Assembly (NCBI GenBank): GCA_029237695.1
Contig: CM055271.1
Location: 30,874,200-30,938,199 of the forward strand
DNA from: Conchocele bisecta
Taxonomy: Eukaryota > Mollusca > Bivalvia > Lucinida > Thyasiridae
Length of the DNA stretch: 64,000 nucleotides
Reading direction: 5' to 3'
In this document: positions 46,750 through 56,012 of the stretch, piece after piece
Position numbering within the stretch: the first letter of the stretch is position 1
Layout of the letters: every line of letters begins with the position of its first letter
The notes under the pieces: generated by a model
The model's input: the letters and a program-made list of their open reading frames with translations, nothing else
Databases searched by the model: none
Told to the model about the DNA's origin: nothing
Program-made: the position numbers and the translations under genes

Positions 46750-47103
46750 ATGGATAATACAATACAATTGGAATTGAAAGTTTTTAATGCCTGTGTTGAA
46801 GAAGTTTACGAAGCTTACGGGGGTTATAATCCTGTATATAAATTCTATAAAATGAGAACACTAGGCGATATCGAATACATGAAATACCAGCGTAATTTAT
46901 TACGCTGCGATAAAAACGTTACATTTACAATATTATACCGGCAATTATGTCAACTGTACAAGAGGCAAATACAAACATTAAGACGGATAATGCGTATCGG
47001 ATATGAAACTAAGGTGTATTATATAAAATTGTTAAAACCCAACGATTCGTTTACGAATATACATTTCTACGATATCGCTTATAAAGATATTAATAATTTG
47101 TAA
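46750..47103 (+). CDS. Small Polinton gene, tandem copy 2, unknown function
   Basis: This intact 117-residue frame starts MDNTIQLELK. The middle (about residues 40-75) repeats the core of copy 1 almost exactly (EYMKYQRNLLRCDKNVTFT, then RQLCQLYKRQ), and the C-terminus matches again (NDSFTNIHFYDIAY). No signal peptide, membrane helix or known domain is visible. It starts 27 bp after the stop of copy 1 and has an AT-rich gap before it. The two genes are evidently a tandem duplication, of which only this copy is unbroken. The function is unknown to me. Confidence 0.7.
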   Translation: MDNTIQLELKVFNACVEEVYEAYGGYNPVYKFYKMRTLGDIEYMKYQRNLLRCDKNVTFTILYRQLCQLYKRQIQTLRRIMRIGYETKVYYIKLLKPNDSFTNIHFYDIAYKDINNL

Positions 47104-47926
47104 AAATTAAAAAAAAAAATATTTCTAGCCGGCACCCAGCCACTGGGGTGTTGGGACCTTTCTTAAGGCCACGCATCTGTTGGCTCACATTCTGGGTCGC
47201 CTTGAACCCCATTGCCAATTCCTCTATTAAGAGAAACCAGCGAAGTAAGGCGAGCCTATGTGTGAATTTGGTTTCCGAAATTGCAAAGCTCTTAGGCAGA
47301 AATCTTTTAGGCCGTCACCTTTGAGCTACACAATTACATCGCCAAATACACACATATGCATAGACTGCTACCATTAAACAGACGAGACGGACGTCATACC
47401 GGATCAACAACATGGCATGCACGAGATGAGAACCAATTGTTGTAAGGTCGAACAAACATATATATACTCATCAGTTTCCTATACAACATACAAATGGTGT
47501 GCAAATTATAATTATTTATTATATTTGGCGAAAGAAAACATGGGTTGGTTCGTTATTTTGTTAATTTTATAATTAATTTTATATTTTTTTAATAATTTAA
47601 AGCTGAACACCCCCTATTATTACATAGTAATTAATTTATGTTGTAACGACAATGTTTCAATTACACGGGTTATGGCCCATGCGTAAATTGATAGCCGAGG
47701 TAAACAGAGCCGAGTGTATAAATTACACGGGTTATGGCCCATACGTAAATTGATAACCAAGGTAAACAGAGCCGAGTGTATCAATTACACAGACGGTGTG
47801 TACAGTGTAATCCTCGACTGAATTTGTAATTCTCAGTGAAAAACACATGTTGTATAGGTATGTAAATTTGTTTACTGCACCAATATAATTTTGAAAAAAT
47901 TAGGAAAATTATAAAATTAAGAATAA

Positions 47927-47959
<33 letters not shown>

Positions 47960-47961
47960 TT
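47104..47961. other. Longest non-coding stretch of the Polinton
   Basis: No convincing frame is present. It holds a less AT-rich block (47,130-47,440), a 62-bp tandem repeat (47,659-47,790), the motif ATAATTTTGAAAAAATTA at 47,885-47,902 and a T20 run at 47,929-47,952. It separates the plus-strand pair from the minus-strand cluster, so it could hold cis-acting sites. Confidence 0.55.
47659..47790 (+). repeat. 62-bp tandem repeat, two full units plus start of a third
   Basis: AATTACACGG(GTTATGGCCCAT) begins at 47,659 and 47,721, and AATTACAC begins again at 47,783, giving an exact 62-bp period. Each unit ends GTAAACAGAGCCGAGTGTAT. The symmetrical phrases TACAC and GTGTA frame each unit. Confidence 0.8.
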
Positions 47962-48456
47962 TTATAATGGTGCTGTAACATTTCCTCCGACTTTATTTCC
48001 AAGTTTTACCCTAAATTTATCCCAATCAGTACACTCAATTTTGGGCATGGTGGCGCGCGCCTTGATCCTTATATCATTTTTTAATTCTTCATATCTCCCC
48101 ATTTCTTCCACCACGGATTCAAACTCTAAATTTGATATTTTCTTATCGGCCAACGCTTTGGACACCATAACGTCGATGCTATTTTTCTTAGACCTAGCGA
48201 GAACGCATATTCTATCATGTTTTCTACTTTTTTTCTCGAGTTTTCCACCCACCGCCCTAATTACCATACAAAGTGTTCCAGATAAAACGGTAATTCCACT
48301 CAAAACCCCTGCAAGTGGAACCATTACAATTGTAGATAGCGTTGAAGCAGTCCCCGCCCCACACAACACAGAAACACTTGCCAGAACCGTACTAGATGCT
48401 TCAGCTATGTTTGCCACGCGCTTATATTTGTTAGCGTGTCTTTTTTCTATTTGCAC
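47962..48456 (-). CDS. Hydrophobic Polinton-associated protein
   Basis: The frame of about 164 residues begins at a GTG with no in-frame ATG upstream. Residues about 15-75 form a Gly/Ala/Ser/Val-rich hydrophobic region (ASVSVLCGAG, IVMVPLAGVLSGITVLSG) likely to be one or two membrane helices. Then a basic stretch (GGKLEKKSRKHDR) and a helical conserved block follow (VSKALADKKISNLEFESVVEEM). This pattern resembles a protein family widespread in Polinton-like sequences and cnidarian/mollusc genomes, of unknown function. The small frame just upstream (48,462-48,614) is in another phase and may be its displaced N-terminus. Confidence 0.6.
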   Translation of the reverse strand: MQIEKRHANKYKRVANIAEASSTVLASVSVLCGAGTASTLSTIVMVPLAGVLSGITVLSGTLCMVIRAVGGKLEKKSRKHDRICVLARSKKNSIDVMVSKALADKKISNLEFESVVEEMGRYEELKNDIRIKARATMPKIECTDWDKFRVKLGNKVGGNVTAPL

Positions 48457-48461
48457 ATTCT

Positions 48462-48614
48462 CTAACTAAAATATCCTGCATAGCGACGATATTTATTCAA
48501 CCTAAAATCTGAACTTCTTTCGTTAATTGGATATAGTGTTGGTGGAGTGGTATTGAGAGTTGGATACAGTGTTGGTGGAGTGGTATTGAGAGTTGGATAT
48601 GGTGATTCGTTCAT
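48462..48614 (-). CDS. 50-residue ORF with two 11-residue repeats
   Basis: It starts ATG (MNESPYPTLNTT) and contains PTLNTTPPTLY twice, encoded by a 33-bp DNA tandem repeat (48,536-48,601), then a basic tail (RLNKYRRYAGYFS). It ends 6 bp before the next minus-strand frame, in a different phase. It is either a separate small Pro/Thr-rich protein or the N-terminus of the downstream gene cut off by a frameshift. Confidence 0.45.
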   Translation of the reverse strand: MNESPYPTLNTTPPTLYPTLNTTPPTLYPINERSSDFRLNKYRRYAGYFS

Positions 48615-48663
48615 AGTTAAATTATTTATTTCAATATATTAGTATTTTACACAATAAGTTCAA

Positions 48664-48999
48664 TTAAACAATGAGAACAATAGTGGAAGAACTCTCTGAG
48701 TCACCGATTTTCGTAACAAAGTTAATAACACTACCTTTGGAAAGTCTAATTCGATCATTACCGGCGAACGAAACAATCGTCGAACTATCTCCAGAGATTT
48801 TAGTGACTCCAACCCCCCGTTCTTCCCCATCTACTACAATATTTATCGCGACCGCGCCCACAGGTTTACCATTAGCATTAACCGAGCAGACCGCCATTTG
48901 GATAACTTCACCTGCAGCTGTCATAGTGTTATCCCACCCCATATTTATTACATCCGCTTTGGACACCCGAAACGAATATTCATAGTGCCCCACAACCAA
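48664..48999 (-). CDS. Beta-rich small Polinton protein, unknown
   Basis: The frame is about 111 residues and lacks an ATG; the open part starts at a TTG shortly after an upstream stop, so the 5' end is uncertain. The sequence alternates hydrophobic and polar residues with many Gly, Val and Ser (EVIQMAVCSVNANGKPVGAV, STIVSFAGNDRIRLSKGS), consistent with a beta-sandwich. It lies directly downstream of the coiled-coil repeat gene on the same strand, the arrangement expected of a fibre shaft with a small companion, but that role is speculation. Confidence 0.5.
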   Translation of the reverse strand: MVVGHYEYSFRVSKADVINMGWDNTMTAAGEVIQMAVCSVNANGKPVGAVAINIVVDGEERGVGVTKISGDSSTIVSFAGNDRIRLSKGSVINFVTKIGDSESSSTIVLIV

Positions 49000-49024
49000 T
49001 GGCCCCGCTTCTCAGCCCAAACTG

Positions 49025-50203
49025 TTATACACGTTTTGGTGTTTTCATTGTTTTCACTATTCCGGCAAGCGCCCTGTTTGCGTTATATGCCTCAGTACGA
49101 ATCTCATAAGAGGCCTCCTCAAGAGCTTTGGTCGCGGCTATACGATCATGTTTCAGTTTATCAGAAACTTCGGTTATTTTTCCATCTAGTTCGGTAAGTG
49201 CCGCTTCTCTGCTGAGAGAGTCCTCTAAGCGCAACGCATCATAAGCCTCCGTAATGGTCGCCTGGTGGCCTTCTAAGGCTTTATCAATACCCGACCGGGC
49301 CTCTTTTTGAAATTCGGTTATTTTTTCATCTAGTTTGGTAAGTGTCGCTTCTCTGTTGATAGAGTCCTCTAAGAGCAACACCCTATAAGCTTCCGTAATA
49401 TCCGCCTGGTGGTCTTCTCGGGCTTTCTCAATACCCGTTCGGACTCCATCAAGATCAAACCGGGTCTCTTTTTTAAATTCGGTTATTTTTTCATATATGT
49501 CAGTAAGTGCCGCTTCTCTGTTGAGAGAGTCCTCTGAGCGTAACGCCCCATAAGCCTCCGCAATGGCCTCTTTGTGGTCTTCTCGGACCCCCTCCCCCTC
49601 AACCCCCGACCTGGTCTCTTTCAGAAATTCGACTATTTTACCGTCTAGTTCGGTAAGTGTCGCTTCTTTACTATGAGAGTTCTCTAAGCGCAACGCATCA
49701 TAAGCCTCCGCAATGGCCTCCTCAAGGTTCGACTGGTGGTCTTCTCGGACTTTATCAATACCCGACCGGGTCTCTTTTCGAAATTTGGTTATTTTTTTAT
49801 CTAGTTCAGTAAGTGCCGCTTCTCTGATGTGAGAGTCTTCTGAGCGCAACACCTCATAAGCCTTCGTAAGGTCCGCCTGGTGGTCTCTCGGGCTTTCTCA
49901 ATACCCGACGTGGCCTCTTTTCGAAAATCGATTATTTTCCCGTCTAATTCAGCAAGTGTAGCTTCTTTGCTGAGAGAGTCTTCTAAGCGCAACGCATCAT
50001 AAACCGCCGTAATGTCAACCTGGCGGTCTTTTCGGGCTTTATCAATCCCCAACCGGGCCTCTTTTCTAAATTTGGTTATTTTTTTACCTAGTTCGTTTAG
50101 TCCGTATGCGTTTCTTCACGACTTTGTGTATTCACAGCCAGGGCATATTCTCTAAGTTGTGATAGTAGACTTTTGTGAATCTCGTCTGGTCCGTATATAC
50201 TCA
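49025..50203 (-). pseudogene. Coiled-coil repeat protein (fibre-like), two frameshifts
   Basis: The start ATG at 50,203 (MSIYGPDEIHKSLLSQ) is followed by at least six repeats of about 45-54 residues of the type EAYDALRLEDS-(L/I)-(S/N)-REA-(A/T)-LTELD(G/E)KITEF. They are strongly helical, with long charged heptads, so an extended trimeric or dimeric coiled coil is likely. The frame shifts near 50,110 and again near 49,888. At the second break other repeats have one more base in the otherwise identical stretch. The last part (KTMKTPKRV) ends at 49,025. An AT-rich upstream element, AATTAATTTTAAGAAAATTA, precedes the start. A fibre or tail-like virion role is inferred. Confidence 0.65.
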
Positions 50204-50241
50204 TAATGTTGATAATATATATTACGAACATGCGTTTAATT

Positions 50242-50963
50242 CTAAATAATTTTCTTAAAATTAATTAATTTGAAATTTCTAGGACGACCGAAATCAATCG
50301 GGTAATCGTTCTTCAAACTCTTCTCTCCCTTTATCATCAATGAATAGAAATCTTCAACTCGTGGATGTGTCCCGATTCCAAAACTTTCATCTCGGGGTGT
50401 GGGAAGTCTAAGGTCACAGTCTCACCATAGAAACAGTCGCTGGCGGGCACAGTTTTCAGTAATGTGCTGGGGGATCCGTCTACCGTGTTGTACGATGTGT
50501 TCACGACCGATCAAGGTGCACCCCGAGAGTTTTCGTGAAGGTGAAGTCCACCGGATTATACACCGACGTACTCACCCGGGACCCGGGGTAAACACTCCTT
50601 TGTTTGAGGAGTATGTATCTCTAAAACCGAGTTGAATACCCAACCCCGGGGAGACCACTACCTTATTATCAGTGCTGATGGTCATTGTTGCGTGCGCCCG
50701 GTAGCCTTCGATACTGTGTGGTTGAATTACACCGTCAAGCTCCGAGTTGACAAAATCTTTGAGCTGTCCTTATTCCCCACAGCCGTGAGGCAAGCTTTAA
50801 ACACCCTAATTGTTGTCCATCCTTCACATAGTAAAACCCTTCGCTCCTTCCCCACATTCTGCCATCCAACCGTGAAGGTGATTGATCTAAGGCCTACCCG
50901 GCGTTTTCCTCCGCAGCAGTTGTCTATTAATTTTTGAAGTTCACAACTCCCTTTTTTGAACAT
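50242..50963 (-). pseudogene. Probable minor capsid (penton-type) protein, heavily frameshifted
   Basis: Minus-strand frames in succession give FKKGSCELQK (start ATG at 50,963), a central piece with NKVVVSPGLGIQLGFRDTYS, then FTFTKTLGVHL, then LDFPHPEMKVLESGHIHELK, and a C-terminus NDYPIDFGRPRNFK. No single frame covers more than about 80 residues, so at least four shifts are present. The order, the strand next to the capsid block and the length of about 240 residues fit the single-jelly-roll minor capsid (penton) protein of Polintons, but I identify it by weak pattern similarity only. The opposite-strand frames in this area are shadows. Confidence 0.4.
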
Positions 50964-50997
50964 TAGTTTATAGTAGCAAACATAATAATATCTTTCA

Positions 50998-52423
50998 ATG
51001 GATACCAAAGCATTTAGCTTTAACTCTAATGTAAAGTACGCGGTCGGAGGTAAATACACACAAAAAGACGTTGTTAACCCCCTTGTACACCCAACCGTAA
51101 CGGTTAGACCGGACAGCGGCTTTGCCACCAATTTCCCTAATATCTTTGAACAATATAGGCTGCCCAAGATTACTACGATGGAGGTGGTAAACGGGTGGAA
51201 AGCAACACCGATGCAGTTTTGGCAGAACCAAATAAATTTCGCTGTATGGTGCGCAACAGCCGGGTGTGGAGTTTCATATAAAGACCATCTGACATCCAAG
51301 AATGTCATGCTCCAAAGTGTCTACAACTTTCACGTGTATTATACTATTAGGAGGATTCTCAAAGAACTAGGTATTTCACTACCTCAAGACGACGCCTGGG
51401 ATCCCATTTCCAACGCATACGACCGTATGGCCTTTGAAAGACTGTGTAACGAATTTAACGTTTCAAAAGACGCGGATGGAGACAGAAAGCATTTCCTACC
51501 AGCACCGGCCTCGGGGACGTTCTCATTCACGGCCAGTCCGGGAATTGGACACAGACTGATTTTAGACACGATCACTCCGGTGACCACATCGTCAGTTGGA
51601 ACGCCGGGAATTTTTGACCCCGCGACTATGACATTCGGGCCGGAAGTGTCTGGAGGTCGGCACTGTGGCGTGTTTTCTTGTAAAATGTTACCTCCGAAAC
51701 GGGCTCACGTCGATTACATACAGCAGCTGCTGAGGTTCAGGACGCGTGGGGTACATTTATGTTAGATAAGGGTATAGGGTTCACGCAGGCCGGGGTTACT
51801 CGCGTCAACGACTCCATTCGCACGTACGTCTGGGCCATCCTCGGCGCACAGAAGCAAACTCGCAGTTCTATACTGGGCACGGGAACGGCGTTTGATGCAC
51901 AAAAACAATTCTTGGCACTTGTAGAGGACGCCATCTCAGCTAGGGTGGACCTGGAGAAGGCGATCCAGAATTATCAAGACGTTTTACAGAATGCCAGCAC
52001 CCCAGTAGACTATGTATTTGGAATAGGTCTTTATATGGCGCCGAGCAATATGATACTACGAGACGACCCGGTTGACGGTTACAATAATCAGATCGTAATC
52101 GCCACCGCCAATCAAAAAATCGGCCACAACGGTAACGTGAACACGGATATCATCAAGCGCACCCCCCAACATGATCGGGTTCAACAGTGGGAAGGAACTG
52201 ATTTCATAAAACACAAAATGGATACACCTCCCCCAATTCGTAAATCGAACCCAGTACCCCAATTCGTAATTGGATGCACCATCGAGTTCCATCAACAGAC
52301 CAATCGCGATTGGAGAAACACCAATCATCAACAATGTTGAAATTGGAAGCACAACACACGAGGAGGAGAAATTAGGGCTCGTCGTCACCCTCGTGGCGAT
52401 CGATTATTTACGCTTTGGTTGTA
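50998..52423 (+). pseudogene. Conserved Polinton protein of about 475 residues, two frameshifts
   Basis: The first frame (50,998-51,765) begins MDTKAFSFNSNVKYAVGGKY and includes FWQNQINFAVWCATAGCGVS. The second frame (51,759-52,340) includes DSIRTYVWAILGAQKQTRSS and GIGLYMAPSNM. A third piece near 52,340-52,423 holds a hydrophobic end (KLGLVVTLVAI), suggesting a C-terminal membrane anchor. Shifts lie near 51,760 and 52,300. Lineage-specific Polintons carry similar proteins, but no function is known to me; a membrane-associated virion role is possible. It is divergent from the 50,963 gene (35-bp gap) and overlaps the tail of the 53,158 gene by about 19 bp. Confidence 0.6.
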
Positions 52424-53158
52424 GGAACTCTCTGGCGAAGAATAGTAGGAGACCGCGATTGTCAAGATTAAAGCCCAGGTATTTTTGGCTAGCCATCCGG
52501 CCGTTTTTGATAATATAGATAGCAAGTAAGAAACGATACTTCCGATCAGTCCAGGTAGTGCGGCAGCCGCCTTTCCAGCTAATTTAGCTAGAAGACTGGC
52601 GAGGGCTTTTAGTTGTTTTTTTATCCACTCCTTGGCTCCACCGGATGGAGCGGGTGCTGGTGCTGGTGCTGGAGCGGGTGGTGGCGCCACACCACCAGTG
52701 AAAGCTAGAACTATGGTCGATATAGTCATGCCGATAGCAACGAGGACTCTTGCTATCGTGACGCCCTGCTCTCTGAACAGAGTGCGAAGACGCTCACCGA
52801 GTGTCGTCTCCTCGTGCAGGACCCTCGAGATTGATTCACGGATCCGACTTATTTGTGTGCGGAGAGCCTCACGGTTAGCCGAGGCGGCCTCCAAGCGAGC
52901 TTCTCTTTCATCCCGCAAAGACCGCAGTCGTTCGGCGATCCGCTTGGTAGATTCTCTATCGTCACCGGCTTCCTCCAGTTTTCTTTCTTCTAGCGCGATA
53001 TGTTCATCCAGCGCCGTGAGTTTGGAGAGGTTAAGGACCAGTTCGCCCCGGACCGTTTGTAGAGCCTTATCGAGTCCACGGAGTTCACGAAGAGGTAACG
53101 GTGGGTCATCGTTGAGTATTTTTCCCAATTGCGATTGGACGCTGAACGTGGTCTCCAT
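52405..53158 (-). CDS. Helical protein with two membrane segments
   Basis: It starts ATG at 53,158 (METTFSVQSQLGKIL). Residues about 25-125 are a charged coiled coil (IALEERKLEEAGDD, RIAERLRSLRDEREARLEAA). Then come a hydrophobic segment (ARVLVAIGMTISTIVLAFTGG), a Pro/Ala linker (PPPAPAPAPAPAPSGG), a basic amphipathic block (KEWIKKQLKALASLLAKLAG) and a second hydrophobic region (AALPGLIGSIVSYLLSILS ... WALILTIAV). A late frameshift near 52,450 makes the raw frame end at 52,385; the likely original stop is TAA at 52,405. It resembles a family seen in mollusc Polintons. Membrane topology suggests a role in entry or assembly, but the function is unknown. Confidence 0.6.
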
Positions 53159-53290
53159 CGTGTTAATAACGTCGGTGGCTATTTGAGGGACCCTCGCTGA
53201 GCTCGACCTTTTCTATCGCGGTGGCACGTCTTCGCTATAGTTTCGTCGGTAGACTGTAGGGCCTCTACAGCGCGGGCCGGTATAATTGTT

Positions 53291-53697
53291 TTACCCCTTA
53301 CCCCTCTTCCAATCCGTGAATCCTAGTTCGTCCTTATGAATCGGCGACCGCCACCCGGTTTCCGGCAATGGTGCCCATTGTGCTAGGGGTTTACCGGTCC
53401 TCGTGTTGACTATTGGAATATTTGATGCTGCTTTTAGTCGCAATCTACCGTTCATATCAAATTTGAACTTGGAGTAGTCGTCGACCGACCGAGGGGACCA
53501 GACCTTTTTCTGCTGTCAAAACTGTTGTAGTAGTCGTTTACAGCTCCCTCGAGTAATTCCTGACTTTGACTAGTGGTAGCGCCACCCAATTGTGATTGGA
53601 TTGGAACTGGAGTCTCGAGGGAATCCTCGAAATTATCATCACCATCGAGGTAATTGTCTCTGCCGATTTCATCCATTTCAACATCGTAATCAGCCAT
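53291..53697 (-). pseudogene. Acidic-then-basic small Polinton protein, frameshifted
   Basis: It starts ATG at 53,697 (MADYDVEMDEIGRDNYLDGD), with an acidic N-terminus, then PVPIQSQLGG encoded by a CCAATTGTGATTGG palindrome. A shift near 53,470 leads into a second frame (KFKFDMNGRLRLKAAS ... TGKPLAQWAPLPETGWR) ending at 53,291. A further open piece to about 53,179 (IIPARAVEALQSTDETI) may be the original C-terminus. It is divergent from the capsid gene across an 85-bp AT-rich gap. No domain is recognised. Confidence 0.5.
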
Positions 53698-53700
53698 ATT

Positions 53701-53782
53701 TATAATTTTCTTAAAATTAATTATGTATTAAAGACAAAACCATACGGGTTTAATAGTTTCAATAATTTTGAAAAAATTAATT
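53701..53782. promoter_or_regulatory. Divergent AT-rich promoter region of the capsid gene
   Basis: On the minus side, AATTAATTTTAAGAAAATTAT precedes the 53,697 gene. On the plus side, ATAATTTTGAAAAAATTA (53,762-53,779) ends 3 bp before the capsid ATG at 53,783. The plus motif recurs at 47,885, 55,119, 55,769 and, slightly varied, 55,999. A promoter role is inferred from recurrence and position. Confidence 0.5.
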
Positions 53783-55082
53783 ATGTCTTCGAGTCAATAC
53801 GGTCGCAAACTCAATCCATACCGCAGACTGCGTGAGCCCCTCGGGGCAAAAGGCGTGAGACAGAGTGTCGTTATTACGAACAACCCATCGACGATCGACC
53901 AGAACCAGCAGCTCTTAGTCCGCTTCCCCAACCTCGGAGCTAACGACGTCATTGTGCTGGGTACTGTTCGCCTCGCTTTCACTATTTCGCTAACGTCGAC
54001 GGACGCGGACCGAACCGTCGTTCAGAACCTGGGTCGCGCCATCGTCAAGAAGACCATGATAAAGATTTCTGGTAATGAGGTGATGTCGATCGACGACAGC
54101 GACGTCTACCATTGCTATCAGGACCTGTGGAAGACGTCACACGAGCTCGAAAACGCTGTCTATCAAGGTATTGACACCAGCAAAAATAAGAACGTAACCA
54201 AACTTAGAATCGGGGCTGCTAACAAGGTAGATAACAACGCTAGTGACAACGCGGTCGCGGGCGCTTACGGCAACCGCTTCTACATCCCGCTCGACTTTGA
54301 GTTGCTGGAGAGTCACATGCCCTACTATCAGAGCGCTTTGGCTGACCGCCTCGAATACGAACTAACGTTCAACGACTACGGCCGAGTTATCATAGCCAGC
54401 ACATGTTATCGACATATACGATCGATAATGTTTCGCTGGAGTACGACATGGTCACGATGCCGAACTCGCGCGATTGATCAGAACCCAGTACGCCGGGCGC
54501 GTTGCCATACTTTACGACCGAGTTCTTCGCCATCGCAAGATGACGAAGACAAAGGCGACACATTGTGGAATATTAACGTCAACGTACCCACCCGCCCGCT
54601 CGATGAAAGGTATACTGATGTTGTTCGAGGAGGCTCGGGTAGCGCTCGGTGTTAGAAAAAACCGACAGATTCTATAAACCCCAAAATCACGAAGGTAGAG
54701 GTGACGATCGAGGGAGTCCCCCAATCAACTCTACAGCGCGGGTCTTCGCGCGCACCAGCAGTGGGACGAAGTAAGAAAGCAGTTTGCTGCCGGCTCTAAG
54801 CGCTCTCCGGAGGTTGCAGCAGTTGCCAAAGACCTGCATCTCTCGGCCGTCTCCCTCGCGGAGTTCCTGAATACCAAATACGCGTTATGGCTAGACATGC
54901 GAGCCAGCGACGATGACCAAATACACGGTAGCGGACGCCAAGTTTGAGAACGCTAGTGAGGGTGTGACGATCCAGATAACCAAAGAGGCGGACGGAGCCG
55001 GGCCATTGAACGTGTACTTATATATAATTACAGACGCACAACTCAACATCGAAGATGGTCGATACGTATCAGCGATCTACTG
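53783..55082 (+). pseudogene. Polinton major capsid protein (double jelly-roll), frameshifted 3' half
   Basis: It starts MSSSQYGRKLNPYRRL directly after the AT-rich motif. The first approximately 205 codons are intact and carry the family's conserved first jelly-roll (VRFPNLGANDVIVLGTVRLA, NLGRAIVKKTMIKISGNE, NRFYIPLDFELLESHMP). After about 54,400 the homologous segments jump between frames at least five times (VSLEYDMVT; RVAILYDRVLRHRKMTK; DTLWNINVNVP; MKGILMLFEEA; PKITKVEVTIEGVP). The last piece ends at 55,082, overlapping the ATPase start by 28 bp. The family forms the trimeric hexon-like capsomers of Polinton virions. This copy cannot yield a full protein unless the indels are assembly errors. 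Confidence 0.85.
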
Positions 55083-55765
55083 ATTTAATAAAAAAATCAT
55101 CTAACGATTTATTAATACATAATTTTGAAAAAATTAAGAAATCTATCAATCAATACCAATTCACGATTGGAGATGCTCACTCTGCCATAATATGTGGGCA
55201 GACAGGATGTGGAAAAACGGTTTTCATCCTCGACTTGCTCGAGGAGTACTACCGCGATGCCTTTCGTCACATTGTGATCCTGTGTCCCACTGTGCGGCAC
55301 AACGATACTTATCAGCGGCGCCCGTGGATATGGACCGACCCTGAGGTATACGTTATTGACCCGGGTGATAGGCTTCACGATTGGTTGCGTGGTTTATACC
55401 AAAGATTCCAGGGTGAGCCCACCCTATATGTGATTGACGATTGCTCGGCCAAGGCGGCGATGACCAAAAAGAAGGACATGCTCTCCGAGCTCGCATTTTC
55501 TGGCCGCCATGCGAGGCAAAGCGTATGGATCTCCACTCAAAAGTACAATGCCGTCCTCAAGGATCTGCGCGAGCAAACGAAATGGGTCGCCCTCTTTCAC
55601 TGCAAGGACCGAGACTCATTCGATGACTGTCTTCGAGATCGAGAGAATGACGTTATCCCAACGCGCGAGGAGCGCCTGGAGGTTCGACAGATGCTTTCCG
55701 AAACTAAGCACGCCAAGCTTCTGCTAAAGACTGATCAACCAACTGCTTATAAAGTTATCAATTAA
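55055..55765 (+). CDS. FtsK/HerA-type packaging ATPase
   Basis: This intact 236-residue frame has Walker A GQTGCGKT at residues about 48-55, Walker B YVIDD near 125-130, and a helical C-terminus with FSGRHARQSVWISTQKYN resembling the sensor region of A32-like ATPases. Such enzymes use ATP hydrolysis to move the DNA into preformed capsids. The usual family N-terminus is short; here the first approximately 35 residues are encoded by AT-rich, intergenic-looking DNA including ATAATTTTGAAAAAATTA (55,119) and a CCAATTCACGATTGG palindrome (55,156), so the true start may have been altered. The start ATG overlaps the capsid gene end. It is one of the few full-length large genes of the element. Confidence 0.9.
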   Translation: MVDTYQRSTDLIKKSSNDLLIHNFEKIKKSINQYQFTIGDAHSAIICGQTGCGKTVFILDLLEEYYRDAFRHIVILCPTVRHNDTYQRRPWIWTDPEVYVIDPGDRLHDWLRGLYQRFQGEPTLYVIDDCSAKAAMTKKKDMLSELAFSGRHARQSVWISTQKYNAVLKDLREQTKWVALFHCKDRDSFDDCLRDRENDVIPTREERLEVRQMLSETKHAKLLLKTDQPTAYKVIN

Positions 55766-55809
55766 TTAATAATTTTGAAAAAATTAGGAAAATTACAAAG
55801 TAATAAGCT

Positions 55810-55890
55810 ATTGCAATGCTTAACAATGCTTAGCAATTGCTGAACAATGCTGAACAAATACTGAACAATGGTTAACAATGTTAACAATTT
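55810..55890 (+). repeat. Iteron-like short repeats
   Basis: Variants of TGCT(T/G)AACAATGCT recur about six times in 80 bp (GCTTAACAATGCTTAGCAATTGCTGAACAATGC and onward, then GGTTAACAATGTTAACAATT), spaced about 11-13 bp. They lie between the ATPase and the next gene. A regulatory or replication role is possible. Confidence 0.55.
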
Positions 55891-56012
55891 TCTGCTCCGC
55901 TGCGAGCTTTGTTGCGAGCATAATGGTGATCATAAGTATCGGGTGGTGCGCTTGGCAATATGTTAAAGTGATGAGACTTGTTAGAATAGTTAAATTACTA
56001 ATTTTGAAAAAA

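Noticed and set aside
50399..50937. Plus-strand frames of 78 and 101 codons
   Set aside because: The minus strand in the same region gives a coherent capsid-like succession ending in a plausible C-terminus; the plus frames look like shadows.
50727..51308. 193-codon minus-strand frame
   Set aside because: Its upstream two thirds are the antisense of the conserved 50,998 gene; only the part from 50,963 downward belongs to the probable minor capsid gene.
52632..53186. 184-codon plus-strand frame
   Set aside because: Antisense of the coiled-coil/membrane gene at 52,405-53,158, whose segments are biologically sensible.
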